Origin: Bradyrhizobium diversitatis
GTDB lineage: Bacteria > Pseudomonadota > Alphaproteobacteria > Rhizobiales > Xanthobacteraceae
Length of the DNA: 64,000 nucleotides
Assembly (NCBI RefSeq): GCF_016031635.1
Contig: NZ_JACEGD010000020.1
Span: 1 to 64,000, forward strand
Direction of reading: 5' to 3'
Program-made: the position numbers and the translations under genes
Shown: positions 1 to 6,635 of the stretch, piece by piece
Position numbering within the stretch: the first letter of the stretch is position 1
How the letters are laid out: each line of letters starts with the position of its first letter
The notes under the pieces: model-generated
Databases searched by the model: none
Seen by the model: the letters and a program-made list of their open reading frames with translations, nothing else
Told to the model about the DNA's origin: nothing

Positions 1-1
1 C

Positions 2-289
2 CGCCGAATCTTCATCTCTGGCCAGAAGCGCGGCGTCTTCGGTGTCATCAAGCGCGAGCTGCGCCGCCGTTCCGCCATCGAACCCATCATCGGACACCTG
101 AAGACCGATGGCCACCTCGGCCGCTGCTACCTCAAAGGCCGCGCCGGCGATGCGGCCAACGTCATCCTCTCAGCCGTCGGCCACAACTTCCGCCGCATCC
201 TCGCCTGGATCAGAGAACTCTTGTGCCTGTTCCTGATCCAGCTCTGGCGCACGCGCGCCTGTCCGGCCCCGCTCAATTCGGCTTCTTAA
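2..289 (+). CDS. IS5-family transposase, C-terminal part (cut by window edge)
   Basis: The open frame enters from the left edge and stops at TAA 287-289. It translates to about 95 residues typical of the C-terminal end of a DDE transposase of the IS4/IS5 type. The segment RRSAIEPIIGHLK carries the R-(3)-E-(6)-K signature that includes the last acidic residue of the DDE triad. It is followed by the usual GRCYLKGRAGDAANVILSAV stretch. The start, the terminal inverted repeats and the rest of the element lie outside the window, so it cannot be decided whether the element is intact. The group within IS5 is not assigned. Confidence 0.8.
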   Translation, partial: RRIFISGQKRGVFGVIKRELRRRSAIEPIIGHLKTDGHLGRCYLKGRAGDAANVILSAVGHNFRRILAWIRELLCLFLIQLWRTRACPAPLNSAS

Positions 290-338
290 CGGACGACGGT
301 GTAACCCACCACTGTCTCGGTCCGCGGAAACGGAAGAG

Positions 339-364
339 GTGGGTTACGGCTTCGCCTAACCCAC
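339..364. repeat. Palindromic intergenic element beside IS remnant
   Basis: A 26-base imperfect palindrome: GTGGGTTACG, a short TTCG-containing centre, then CCTAACCCAC. A further GTAACCCACC at 301-310 is the inverse of the left arm. The arms are the GTGGGTTA type often seen between genes of Bradyrhizobium-like genomes. It sits between the transposase stop and the DUF4282 gene and could act as a terminator-like hairpin for convergent transcription. Confidence 0.5.
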
Positions 365-379
365 CCTACGAGACCAACC

Positions 380-676
380 TCACCGCATCCCGCCGCCCTG
401 GTCGCGGATCGCGCCGAGATGCTCGTTGATGCGGAAGACGATCAGGATCAGCTCCGCGACGATGCGCGAGAACACGATGCCGACCACGACGCTGGCAATC
501 GAGGACAGTAGCACCAGGAAGCCGCCGAACGGGCTGATCGCCATCGCGGCCAGGCCAGAGAAGATGCCGGAGAGGCCGAACAGGCAGATCAGCGCGATCA
601 CCAGCCAGTAGAAGGTCTTGATGATCGTCGGCGTGATGAAGCGGTCCCATTGAAACAGGTCGCTGAATGAAAACAT
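380..676 (-). CDS. DUF4282-type small membrane protein
   Basis: 98-residue protein beginning MFSFSDLFQWDRFITPTIIK. The start at 676 was chosen because GGGGAG lies 6 bases upstream and the longer frame to 802 adds only basic, low-complexity residues. Two hydrophobic segments are visible: roughly residues 18-40 (FYWLVIALICLFGLSGIFSG) and 46-70 (ISPFGGFLVLLSSIASVVVGI). After these comes a conserved-looking RIVAELILIVFRINEHL stretch that is characteristic of DUF4282 proteins. The tail is short and cytosolic. Function is unknown. Location is inferred to be the inner membrane. It stands alone, convergent with the transposase remnant. Confidence 0.75.
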   Translation of the reverse strand: MFSFSDLFQWDRFITPTIIKTFYWLVIALICLFGLSGIFSGLAAMAISPFGGFLVLLSSIASVVVGIVFSRIVAELILIVFRINEHLGAIRDQGGGMR

Positions 677-832
677 CGCTCTCCCCAGGGGCAAATCAGG
701 CCTCGGCCGTCGGTAGATCCGACTCAGGATCAACGCCGACACCCCATATGTAGCACGAGCCATGCGGGCCGGCGGGTTGAGATTGCCGCAAAGTGCGGCC
801 ACAATCTGTCATTTCCGCCAACCCATCCCAAG

Positions 833-1285
833 ATGACCCTGACCTTCGAAGATTTCCCGCCCGGCCGGTTCGGAACGTTCGGCCCGCGCCATGTCACCCG
901 CGACGAGATATTGGCCTTTGCCGCCGAGTTCGATCCGCAGCCGATGCACCTCGACGAGGAGGCGGCGGCCAAGAGCATGCTGCGCGGCCTGTCCGGCTCG
1001 GGCTGGCACCTGTGCTCGCTGATGATGCGGATGATGGCCGACGGCTTCATCACCAGCGCCGCGTCGCTCGGCTCGCCCGGCGTGGACGAGGTGCGCTGGC
1101 TGTCGCCACTTCGACCCGGCGACGATCTCATGCTCGACGTCGACGTCGTGGAGGCGCGCACCTCGAAGAGCCGGCCGGAGCTCGGCATCGTCAAATTCAA
1201 ATGCACTGTGCGCAACGCGGCGGGGCAGGCGCTCGCCGAGATGACCTCGCCGATCCTGATCAAGCGGCGCGAGGGAGCTGTCTGA
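833..1285 (+). CDS. MaoC-family dehydratase
   Basis: 150-residue single hot-dog domain of the MaoC/R-hydratase family. These enzymes hydrate enoyl-CoA-type substrates, though many members have no defined substrate. The hydratase motif is visible as FAAEFDPQPMHLDEEAA (residues about 30-46), with the conserved Asp and His of the catalytic pair. It is followed by GLSGSGWHLCSLMMRMM, the usual glycine-rich helix. The ATG at 833 fits the family N-terminus (MTLTFEDF). The gene overlaps the next MaoC gene by TGATG, so the two are translationally coupled and probably act as partners or a heterodimer. Confidence 0.88.
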   Translation: MTLTFEDFPPGRFGTFGPRHVTRDEILAFAAEFDPQPMHLDEEAAAKSMLRGLSGSGWHLCSLMMRMMADGFITSAASLGSPGVDEVRWLSPLRPGDDLMLDVDVVEARTSKSRPELGIVKFKCTVRNAAGQALAEMTSPILIKRREGAV

Positions 1286-1767
1286 TGCGGTTCTTCGACG
1301 ACATCGCGATCGGACAGCGCCGCGAGATCGGCAGCTATACGTTCACTGCCGAGGCCATCAAGACATTCGCCGCCAAATTCGATCCGCAGCGCTTTCACCT
1401 CGACGAGGAGGAGGGCAAGAACTCGCTGTTCGGCGGGCTCGCCGCCTCCGGCTGGCATGTCGGCTCGGCCTGCATGAGCCTGCTTGTCGTCGACGGCCAG
1501 CGTCTGGCGCGGGAAGCCGCAGCGCGCGGCGAGGAGGTCGCGGTGTGGGGCCCGTCGCCGGGCTTTCGCGACCTGCGCTGGATCAGGCCCGTGCTCGCCG
1601 GCGACACCGTTGCTTTCGTCAACGTCGTCGTCGACAAGCGCACCTCCGCCTCGCGCCCCGGCTGGGGCATTCTGACGGCCCGGACCACCGGCACCAACCA
1701 GCGCGGCGAGGAAGTCTATTCCATCACCGCCAGCGCGTTCGTGCCGACGCGTGCGAACAGCGCTTAG
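1285..1767 (+). CDS. MaoC-family dehydratase, second copy
   Basis: 160-residue MaoC-type hot-dog protein beginning MRFFDDIAIGQRREIGSYTF. The catalytic region reads FAAKFDPQRFHLDEEEG, keeping Asp and His at the hydratase-motif positions. The next segment, GGLAASGWHVGSACMSLL, matches the upstream paralogue. The ATG at 1285 overlaps the stop of the preceding gene (TGATG), which fixes the start. Such tandem pairs of MaoC genes are common in Rhizobiales. The substrate cannot be read from sequence. Possible roles are fatty-acyl-CoA or short-chain enoyl-CoA hydration. Confidence 0.88.
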   Translation: MRFFDDIAIGQRREIGSYTFTAEAIKTFAAKFDPQRFHLDEEEGKNSLFGGLAASGWHVGSACMSLLVVDGQRLAREAAARGEEVAVWGPSPGFRDLRWIRPVLAGDTVAFVNVVVDKRTSASRPGWGILTARTTGTNQRGEEVYSITASAFVPTRANSA

Positions 1768-1963
1768 ACTCGTTCCAGAATGAACGTGCAAATGAGTGCG
1801 CGAGTGTTGCCCGCGCGCTATGGACGCGATTCCGGGTGGCTGCCATAAGCCTGCGCAACATGGTTACCGCGAGCAGTTTGGCGGAACCAGTGAGTTGCTA
1901 ACTAATTATGAACCTGTCGCTGTCTATTTGAAACGAATTGGCAGAGAACAGGGGACGAGGACC

Positions 1964-2110
1964 ATGGCAGACCGCGGCGCACTCAAATTCGTTGGATTCA
2001 TCTTCGCGACCGCGACGCTCGCCGTGATGCTGGTCGCCGGCATGGTGGTGAAGGGCTATGCCGATGGCGGCTACACGCTGGAAGCCTCGACCGTGGAGGC
2101 CGCCCGGTAA
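1964..2110 (+). CDS. Small one-helix membrane protein
   Basis: 48-residue protein, MADRGALKFVGFIFATATLA..., with one hydrophobic helix at about residues 8-30 followed by a short polar tail (YADGGYTLEASTVEAAR). The ATG at 1964 has GGGGACGAGG just upstream, so this start is preferred over the longer frame from 1796. No family is recognised. The helix plus short periplasmic or cytosolic tail suggests a membrane-anchored peptide. Confidence 0.6.
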   Translation: MADRGALKFVGFIFATATLAVMLVAGMVVKGYADGGYTLEASTVEAAR

Positions 2111-2126
2111 GGGGGCGTTGATTTCT

Positions 2127-2223
2127 GAAGCATGATCCGGAAGAGCGCGCAGCGATTTCAGGGACCATCTGCTCAAACGACAATCCGGACCGCGATGACG
2201 CTTCATCCGAATCGCATCGCACT
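2127..2223. repeat. Dispersed repeat of the GCATGATCCGGA type
   Basis: Begins GCATGATCCGGAAGAGC and ends ATCGCATCGCACTTTA. The opening bases are the reverse complement of the end of the element at 4751-4857 (CCGGATCATGC), so the two belong to the same broad intergenic family. It contains no coding signal and lies between two small membrane-protein genes. Confidence 0.45.
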
Positions 2224-2249
2224 TTAGGAGGGCGGAGTCCGGCCCTCTG

Positions 2250-2387
2250 TCAGCGGCTGTAGACGAACGCCAGCACCGCGATCGCAGCCGCCAGCAATCC
2301 GACAAAGCGCAGCATGATCGTGCCGAGCTGATTCGGCGCGGGCTGCAGCGATATAGGGTCCGTATTGTCGGGCCGAATGCTTTCCAT
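2250..2387 (-). CDS. Small tail-anchored membrane protein
   Basis: 45-residue protein beginning MESIRPDNTDPISLQPAPNQ and ending in a hydrophobic helix, IMLRFVGLLAAAIAVLAFVYSR. The ATG at 2387 is preceded by TTGGGGACACGTC, so it is preferred to the longer frame beginning at 2462. The polar N-terminus with a single C-terminal helix resembles tail-anchored inner-membrane peptides. No family recognised. It is convergent with the small gene at 1964. Confidence 0.6.
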   Translation of the reverse strand: MESIRPDNTDPISLQPAPNQLGTIMLRFVGLLAAAIAVLAFVYSR

Positions 2388-2539
2388 GACGTGTCCCCAA
2401 GGCTCGGCCAAGACGGCCACGAGCGCTTGGCGTTTGTCGCCGGAGAGGGGTGGAGGGTTCAAAGGTGGGGCTGTGCTGGGCCGCGTGAGTGTGTGACCGC
2501 GTGTTCACTGCCGCGCTGCCATGTCCTTCAGCCATCCCC

Positions 2540-2712
2540 TCCACGGTCATGCCCCGGCTTGGCGCCTTCGCTAAAGCTTCGGCGGCCGAGCACCCTCGTG
2601 GCCCGGCGTAGCCTTCGCGGAGACGGGACCGGGGCATCCAGTACGCCGCGGCCCCTTGGCTCCTGCCTCACCGTCTCGGAGTACTGGATCGCCCGATCTT
2701 CGCGGGCGATGA
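2540..2712. repeat. Long inverted intergenic repeat (GTCATGCCCCGG / GCGGGCGATGAC)
   Basis: The 410-base space between the genes at 2387 and 2798 is filled mainly by this element. It contains CCGGGGCATCCAGTACGCC and, later, GGAGTACTGGATCGCCCG, which are near-complementary and would fold into a long hairpin. The ATCCAGTACGCCGCGGC core recurs at 58424-58441. A GC hairpin (CCGCCGCG / CGCGGCGG) lies at about 2749-2776, close to the stop of the gene at 2798, and could serve as its terminator. Confidence 0.55.
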
Positions 2713-2797
2713 CACCTTCGTTGGGGAGATCGCCCCCCAAATCAAAACCGCCGCGCCCCTTCCGGAACGCGGCGGCCGGTGATGCGGTGCTTTGCGA

Positions 2798-3220
2798 TCA
2801 GCTGTTGCGCAGGCCGTCGGCGGCGCGCTTCCATTGCGCGACGTTGTCGGCGATCATGCGGGTCGACTTCATCGCGGCCTGGCTGAGCTGGGCGTAGCCG
2901 GAGATCTCGCGCTGGACGCGCTGGCCTTCGGCGTGGAGCAGGTCGCGCAGGCTCTCGAGCTCGGAGATCAGGTTCTCGATCTCGGCGAGCGACGTGCCGG
3001 CGACGCGCTGGATCAGCGAGTTCACGTTGTTGACGGTGGCTTCCGCGCTCGGGTCGAGCGGCGGCGCGTCGGTCGTGGTCGAGGCGGGGCGGCGCAGATA
3101 GGCGATGTCGTTGCGGACGAAATCGCGGATGCCGGCTTCGACCTCAGTCACGGCGGCAAGGTTGGTGTCGACCGTCTCGGTCTCGGTGGCTTCGATCTTT
3201 TCGGGACGGGTGGCGTTCAT
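2798..3220 (-). CDS. Hypothetical helical (phasin-like?) protein
   Basis: 140-residue, Glu/Ala-rich soluble protein beginning MNATRPEKIEATETETVDTN. The ATG at 3220 follows GGGAATAACG, so the upstream frame to 3334 was discarded. From about residue 60 to the end it is almost entirely helical: SLIQRVAGTSLAEIENLISE, then an LRDLLHAEGQRVQREI stretch. The heptad-like pattern suggests a coiled coil. It loosely resembles phasin-type helical proteins, but no diagnostic motif is present, so function is left open. Confidence 0.7.
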   Translation of the reverse strand: MNATRPEKIEATETETVDTNLAAVTEVEAGIRDFVRNDIAYLRRPASTTTDAPPLDPSAEATVNNVNSLIQRVAGTSLAEIENLISELESLRDLLHAEGQRVQREISGYAQLSQAAMKSTRMIADNVAQWKRAADGLRNS

Positions 3221-3428
3221 CGTTATTCCCCTGTTCGCGTTGAGCGCAGCGCGAGTGTCCCCGCACGACGACGTCTGTGAGGCTGCCTCATCAAGGCGTC
3301 CGAATTTGGCCGCAAATGGGCCGAGATGCGGCAAGGGGGGACGATTCAGGGGTTTTGCCGTGGCGCATGGTTAGGAGAGTATGAATGCTGTCGCGGCGAC
3401 GCGAAGCTCTAGCCAGGTCGGTGGTCTG

Positions 3429-3576
3429 CTCCCTCGCCCCGCTTGCGGGGAGAGGGTTGGGGTGAGGGGGAGTCTCCGCAGGAACGGTGACAGAGGTGTT
3501 CGCGGAGAGTCCCCCTCACCCGGAATTTGCTTGCGTAAATTCCGGCCCCTGCCCGCAGGCGGGGAGAGGCGAAAGA
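3429..3576. repeat. Palindromic repeat of the CCCTCGCCCCGCTTGCGGGGAG family
   Basis: Two arms face each other. The left is CTCCCTCGCCCCGCTTGCGG followed by GGAGAGGGTTGGGGTGAGGG. The right is CCCCCTCACCCGGAATTTGC, ending with CCGCAGGCGGGGAGAGGCG. The inner part has TCTCCGCAGG and its inverse CGCGGAGAGTCC. The same family occurs at 11361, 23996, 40618 and 49313. It lies directly downstream of the gene at 3578. Confidence 0.7.
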
Positions 3577-3577
3577 G

Positions 3578-4486
3578 TCACCAGCTCTTCTTGAACCCTG
3601 CCGTCACGCTCTTGTTGATCGCACCTTGCGAGGTCTCGCCGACCGAGCCGGAGACGGTGACGTTGTCGAACAGCTTCTGCTCGGCGCCGATTCTGCGCAG
3701 CCATTTGTCGTCGGTGGTCGACAGCGTCTGGCCGGCGGTGATGCTGGTGCCGGTGTCGGTGAGGGTGACCTTGGCGGTCTGGTCGGTCTCGTAGTTGCGC
3801 GTGACATGTCCGCCGATGCCGGGGACCGCGGTGGTGCCCTGCTGGTTGACGCTGTAGCCGTTCTGCAGTGTCAGCGACGTGTCGCCCGACAGCGGCACCG
3901 ACTTGGTCAGCGATGCCCCGATCTTGCTGTGCTCGGCGCCGGGATCGACCCGGGCCTCCACGGCGGTCTTGTCCCAGAGCGAGCCTGCGCCCGGCGCGGT
4001 CGCGGTGGCCCAGGCGCTGCCGGAGGATTGCGGCAGGCTGCCGCCATTGGTGGCCTTCTGCGCCAGCAGCTCAGACATCGTCCGCGGCTCGCTCGTCACC
4101 GTCATGTCGGCGCCGATCCGCGTATCCCAGAACGAGAACACGGACTGCTTCACGGTCACGGCCGAGGAGCCGTTCGCATTGGGATTCGAGGACCAGTCCA
4201 GGCCGTCCCTGGCTGCGGCCTGGGCGCGCTTCTTGGCGGCCATGGGGTCGATACCGGTCCCGGCATCGACCGCGAGCTGGCTCCAGTCGAGCTTGTCGAC
4301 ATCGATGCCCTTGAGCACGTCGGGGTCGTTGACGTCGGGGGTTTCGGCGGTCTCGGTCGCCTCGTCGTCAGGCGCAGCCGCCGTGGGCGGAATGATCTGC
4401 GCCGAGACCGTCAGCACCGAGCCCAGAATGAATGCGGCCGCCAGCACCGGCAGCCTGGTCCAGCCAAACCCTGTCGAGAATTCCAT
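3578..4486 (-). CDS. Secreted hypothetical protein
   Basis: 302-residue protein. The start at 4486 (MEFSTGFGWTRLPVLAAAF) was chosen because GGGCAGGACG precedes it. The first 30 residues form a signal peptide with the core LPVLAAAFILGSVLTVSAQ. An acidic, Thr/Asp-rich linker follows. The second half (about residues 110-302) is rich in Ser, Thr and Gly, with alternating hydrophobic residues: SVPLSGDTSLTLQNGYSV, AKVTLTDTGTSITAGQ, DNVTVSGSVGET. This pattern looks like beta-strands of an outer-membrane or periplasmic barrel. The C-terminus ends in FKKSW, an aromatic end compatible with a barrel. No family name is assigned. Confidence 0.75.
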   Translation of the reverse strand: MEFSTGFGWTRLPVLAAAFILGSVLTVSAQIIPPTAAAPDDEATETAETPDVNDPDVLKGIDVDKLDWSQLAVDAGTGIDPMAAKKRAQAAARDGLDWSSNPNANGSSAVTVKQSVFSFWDTRIGADMTVTSEPRTMSELLAQKATNGGSLPQSSGSAWATATAPGAGSLWDKTAVEARVDPGAEHSKIGASLTKSVPLSGDTSLTLQNGYSVNQQGTTAVPGIGGHVTRNYETDQTAKVTLTDTGTSITAGQTLSTTDDKWLRRIGAEQKLFDNVTVSGSVGETSQGAINKSVTAGFKKSW

Positions 4487-4750
4487 CGTCCTGCCCGCGA
4501 ACCCCAGCGCATGCTTGCCGCTAATATACATCGGCGTTCGGCCATGCGCCATTCCGCTCACAGGATGCTGATCCATCGTTGCGGAATTGTGGCGGTGCTC
4601 CAAAGGGGACGCGAACCAACGGGCCGCGCGAACCGCGCGCGCCCGACGACGAGCTTTTGATGCGACGGCATCCGGCGGGGCTGGAGGCCAGGACGTCGCG
4701 ATAGCCTTGTCGTCGGTCCCGACAAGCGGGGCCCGTTGGCGTCCCCCCTA

Positions 4751-4857
4751 AAGCGCGATGATCATCATCGCGCTTCAGGTTGTTGTGTGCGCATGATCTT
4801 CTCGGAAAACCGCTTCGCACTTTGCGCTAACGCGGCCCTTCGGGTCCGGATCATGCG
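4751..4857. repeat. Dispersed element with 12-bp perfect inverted repeat
   Basis: It starts with a perfect 12-base inverted repeat around one central base (4751-4775, AAGCGCGATGAT / ATCATCGCGCTT). It continues through TTGTGTGCGCATGATCTTCTC and ends CGGGTCCGGATCATGCG directly against the stop codon of the gene at 4858. The same end sequence is seen inverted at 2127. The rest of the 371-base gap (4487-4750) shows no gene. Confidence 0.65.
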
Positions 4858-5298
4858 TTAGCCAACGCTGGTCATCTTCGGCAGATGAATGGCGCGGCCG
4901 AGTGCCTGCTCGACCAGATCGAAGGTGTCGATCAGCACGCGCATGCTGACGAGCTTGCCCGCCCTGAACTGGGCGAACTGCGCTACGCGCAAGCTGATCG
5001 GCTTGTTGGAATCCAGTGCGGTCAGTGAATAGCGCAGCATCGAGGCGGCGGAATCGACGCCGAGCATGATGCTCTCGCGGTCGAAGCGGCGAACGTGGAA
5101 ATTGTCGGCGAGCTGGCGGATGACGTCGAGCACGGCCTCCTTGCCCTGGCGCGCGCCGAGGAACGGAAACATGTCGATCGGGCCGTAGAGCGCCCACTCG
5201 ACGTCCTCGTCGATGAGCGCTTCGATGTCCTCGAAATGCCGGTCGTTGATCGCGCGGTGCAACGCGCGCGAGAAACGCCAGAGGCTGTGCTCTGTCAT
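4858..5298 (-). CDS. NTF2/SnoaL-like domain protein
   Basis: 146-residue protein beginning MTEHSLWRFSRALHRAIND. It has the cone-shaped SnoaL/NTF2 layout: an N-terminal helix pair, then EALIDEDVEWALYGPIDMFP, a KEAVLDVIRQLADNF helix, and beta-strands ending with GKLVSMRVLIDTFDLVEQAL. The ATG at 5298 is preferred, although an ATG at 5352 is in frame. No catalytic residues can be assigned. Members include isomerases, dehydratases and non-enzymatic binders. A related gene follows upstream at 5535-5981 on the same strand. Confidence 0.75.
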   Translation of the reverse strand: MTEHSLWRFSRALHRAINDRHFEDIEALIDEDVEWALYGPIDMFPFLGARQGKEAVLDVIRQLADNFHVRRFDRESIMLGVDSAASMLRYSLTALDSNKPISLRVAQFAQFRAGKLVSMRVLIDTFDLVEQALGRAIHLPKMTSVG

Positions 5299-5534
5299 TT
5301 TGGGCAGTCCTGAAGCTGGCTTGCGAAAGAAACGGAAAACAACCCCATGCACGGTCTCGTGCCGGGGCTCAACTCGTTTGTATACGAATAAAATAAGCGG
5401 TTTCGGCCAAAACGCAAATCACATTTCTGCAATGCACCATTGAACGGAATTTGTAAGATTTACAACAGAACCCCGTAATCTTCCGGGTCTGTACGCAAGC
5501 CCCGGATGCGGGTTCCAGGCGAGGAGGAGACGCA

Positions 5535-5981
5535 TCAATTCCCCCGCGCCCCCGTGATCAGCGGCCCGATCTCCCGCTCCAGCACCTGCTGCACCAGGTC
5601 GTAGGAGTCGATGATCTCCCGGATCTCCGCCACCAGCCCGCCGCGGAAGGTGTAGAACACGGCCATGTCGAACTGCACGATGCGGTCGTTGCTGCGCTTC
5701 CTGTAATAGGCGTGCATGTAGGTCGCGACCGCCTCGCCCTCGGCGAGAATGTGCGGCGCCTTGTAGCGGATTTCCGAATAGCGCGACCAGACCGTCTGCC
5801 AGAGCTCACGCAGCTCGGCCTTGCCGTGGCGCGGCACCATGTGCGGCAGCACGTCGACGGGCGCGTGAGTGAGGAAGTCGACGTCGTCGGTGCAGCAGGA
5901 CAGCGCCGTCTCGATATCCCCGCGCGCGAAGGCCTCGAGCAGATGCACGATGCGTTGGCGATTCAGCTTCTCGACCGTCAT
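5535..5981 (-). CDS. NTF2/SnoaL-like domain protein, second copy
   Basis: 148-residue protein MTVEKLNRQRIVHLLEAFARG... with the same architecture as the gene at 4858. It has ETALSCCTDDVDFLTHAPVD, a GKAELRELWQTVWSRYSEI helix, and the closing GGLVAEIREIIDSYDLVQQ segment that parallels LVSMRVLIDTFDLVEQ of the neighbour. The two are about 236 bases apart and point the same way, so they look like diverged duplicates. Substrate unknown. Confidence 0.75.
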   Translation of the reverse strand: MTVEKLNRQRIVHLLEAFARGDIETALSCCTDDVDFLTHAPVDVLPHMVPRHGKAELRELWQTVWSRYSEIRYKAPHILAEGEAVATYMHAYYRKRSNDRIVQFDMAVFYTFRGGLVAEIREIIDSYDLVQQVLEREIGPLITGARGN

Positions 5982-6381
5982 CCTGCCCGTCCTTGTCTGG
6001 CCCTATGGCGTCGCGCAGTGCCAAGGCGCGGTCGCGCGCACCGGCAATCCGCTAGGTCACAGGGACGTTGCAGACGATATGACGCGCGAGCGCCATGCCT
6101 GGTTCATGGCATGCAATTGCGGGTTGAATTGCGGTATGCAGGAATTTTCTGCCCATCCGGTTGCGTGGCGCGGATGGCGTAATGCGTTCGGGGCAGGTGG
6201 AGGCGCCTAAGCGCCGTCTCGCAGGACGTGGCGCGCTCAGGCGCCGCCAGAGTCATGTGAGATGGTGCTGCCGCCCGCGGGGGAGAGGCGAAGTCCGCGG
6301 CCGCACCGCGTGACCCATCTCACATCACCCCAGATATCCCGCCCAACGTCATCCCCGTCTCAACAGGGAGAATTCCCGGCC
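5982..6381. other. Gene-poor stretch
   Basis: 400 bases with no convincing gene. An ATG-started 43-codon frame at 6079-6210 holds an odd CNCGLNCGMQ segment but has no good ribosome binding site. A GC-rich inverted repeat around GGCGCCTAAGCGCCG lies at 6201-6245. Confidence 0.4.
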
Positions 6382-6531
6382 TTGTTCAGGACCGTCTATG
6401 AACCAGAATTCTTCGAGGCCCATCTGTCGCTCTTCGACAAGATCACGGCCTGGCGCACCCTGCCCGTCGCCTCGCTCCAGCTCGTGACGATCTTGCTGCT
6501 GCTGCCGGTGATGACGGCGAGCGTGGGGTGA
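6382..6531 (+). CDS. Possible small membrane protein (TTG start)
   Basis: 49 residues, (M)FRTVYEPEFFEAHLSLFD..., with an amphipathic N-terminus and one hydrophobic helix, LQLVTILLLLPVMTASVG, at the C-terminus. The proposed TTG at 6382 has GGGAGAA nine bases upstream. An ATG at 6262 is in frame but adds a low-complexity stretch. Support comes only from the SD and the helix, so the call is tentative. Confidence 0.4.
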   Translation: MFRTVYEPEFFEAHLSLFDKITAWRTLPVASLQLVTILLLLPVMTASVG

Positions 6532-6551
6532 GGAGAGCAAATCTCTCCTCG

Positions 6552-6614
6552 TCATTCCGGGGCGCTGCGAAGCAGCGAGCTATGATGCGCAATTGCGCAT
6601 CTGAGAATCCATAG
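6552..6614. repeat. GTCATTCCGGGGCGC repeat fragment
   Basis: CGTCATTCCGGGGCGCTGCG followed by the palindrome ATGCGCAATTGCGCAT. The same opening occurs at 17811 and, in the GTCATTCCGGGATGG form, at 60087. It lies downstream of uvrB. Confidence 0.5.
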
Positions 6615-6635
6615 CCACCACTCGCGCGGTTGCGC

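Noticed and set aside
6079..6210. 43-codon frame with C-N-C-G-L-N-C
   Set aside because: No good ribosome binding site and no recognisable family; the C-terminus is low complexity.
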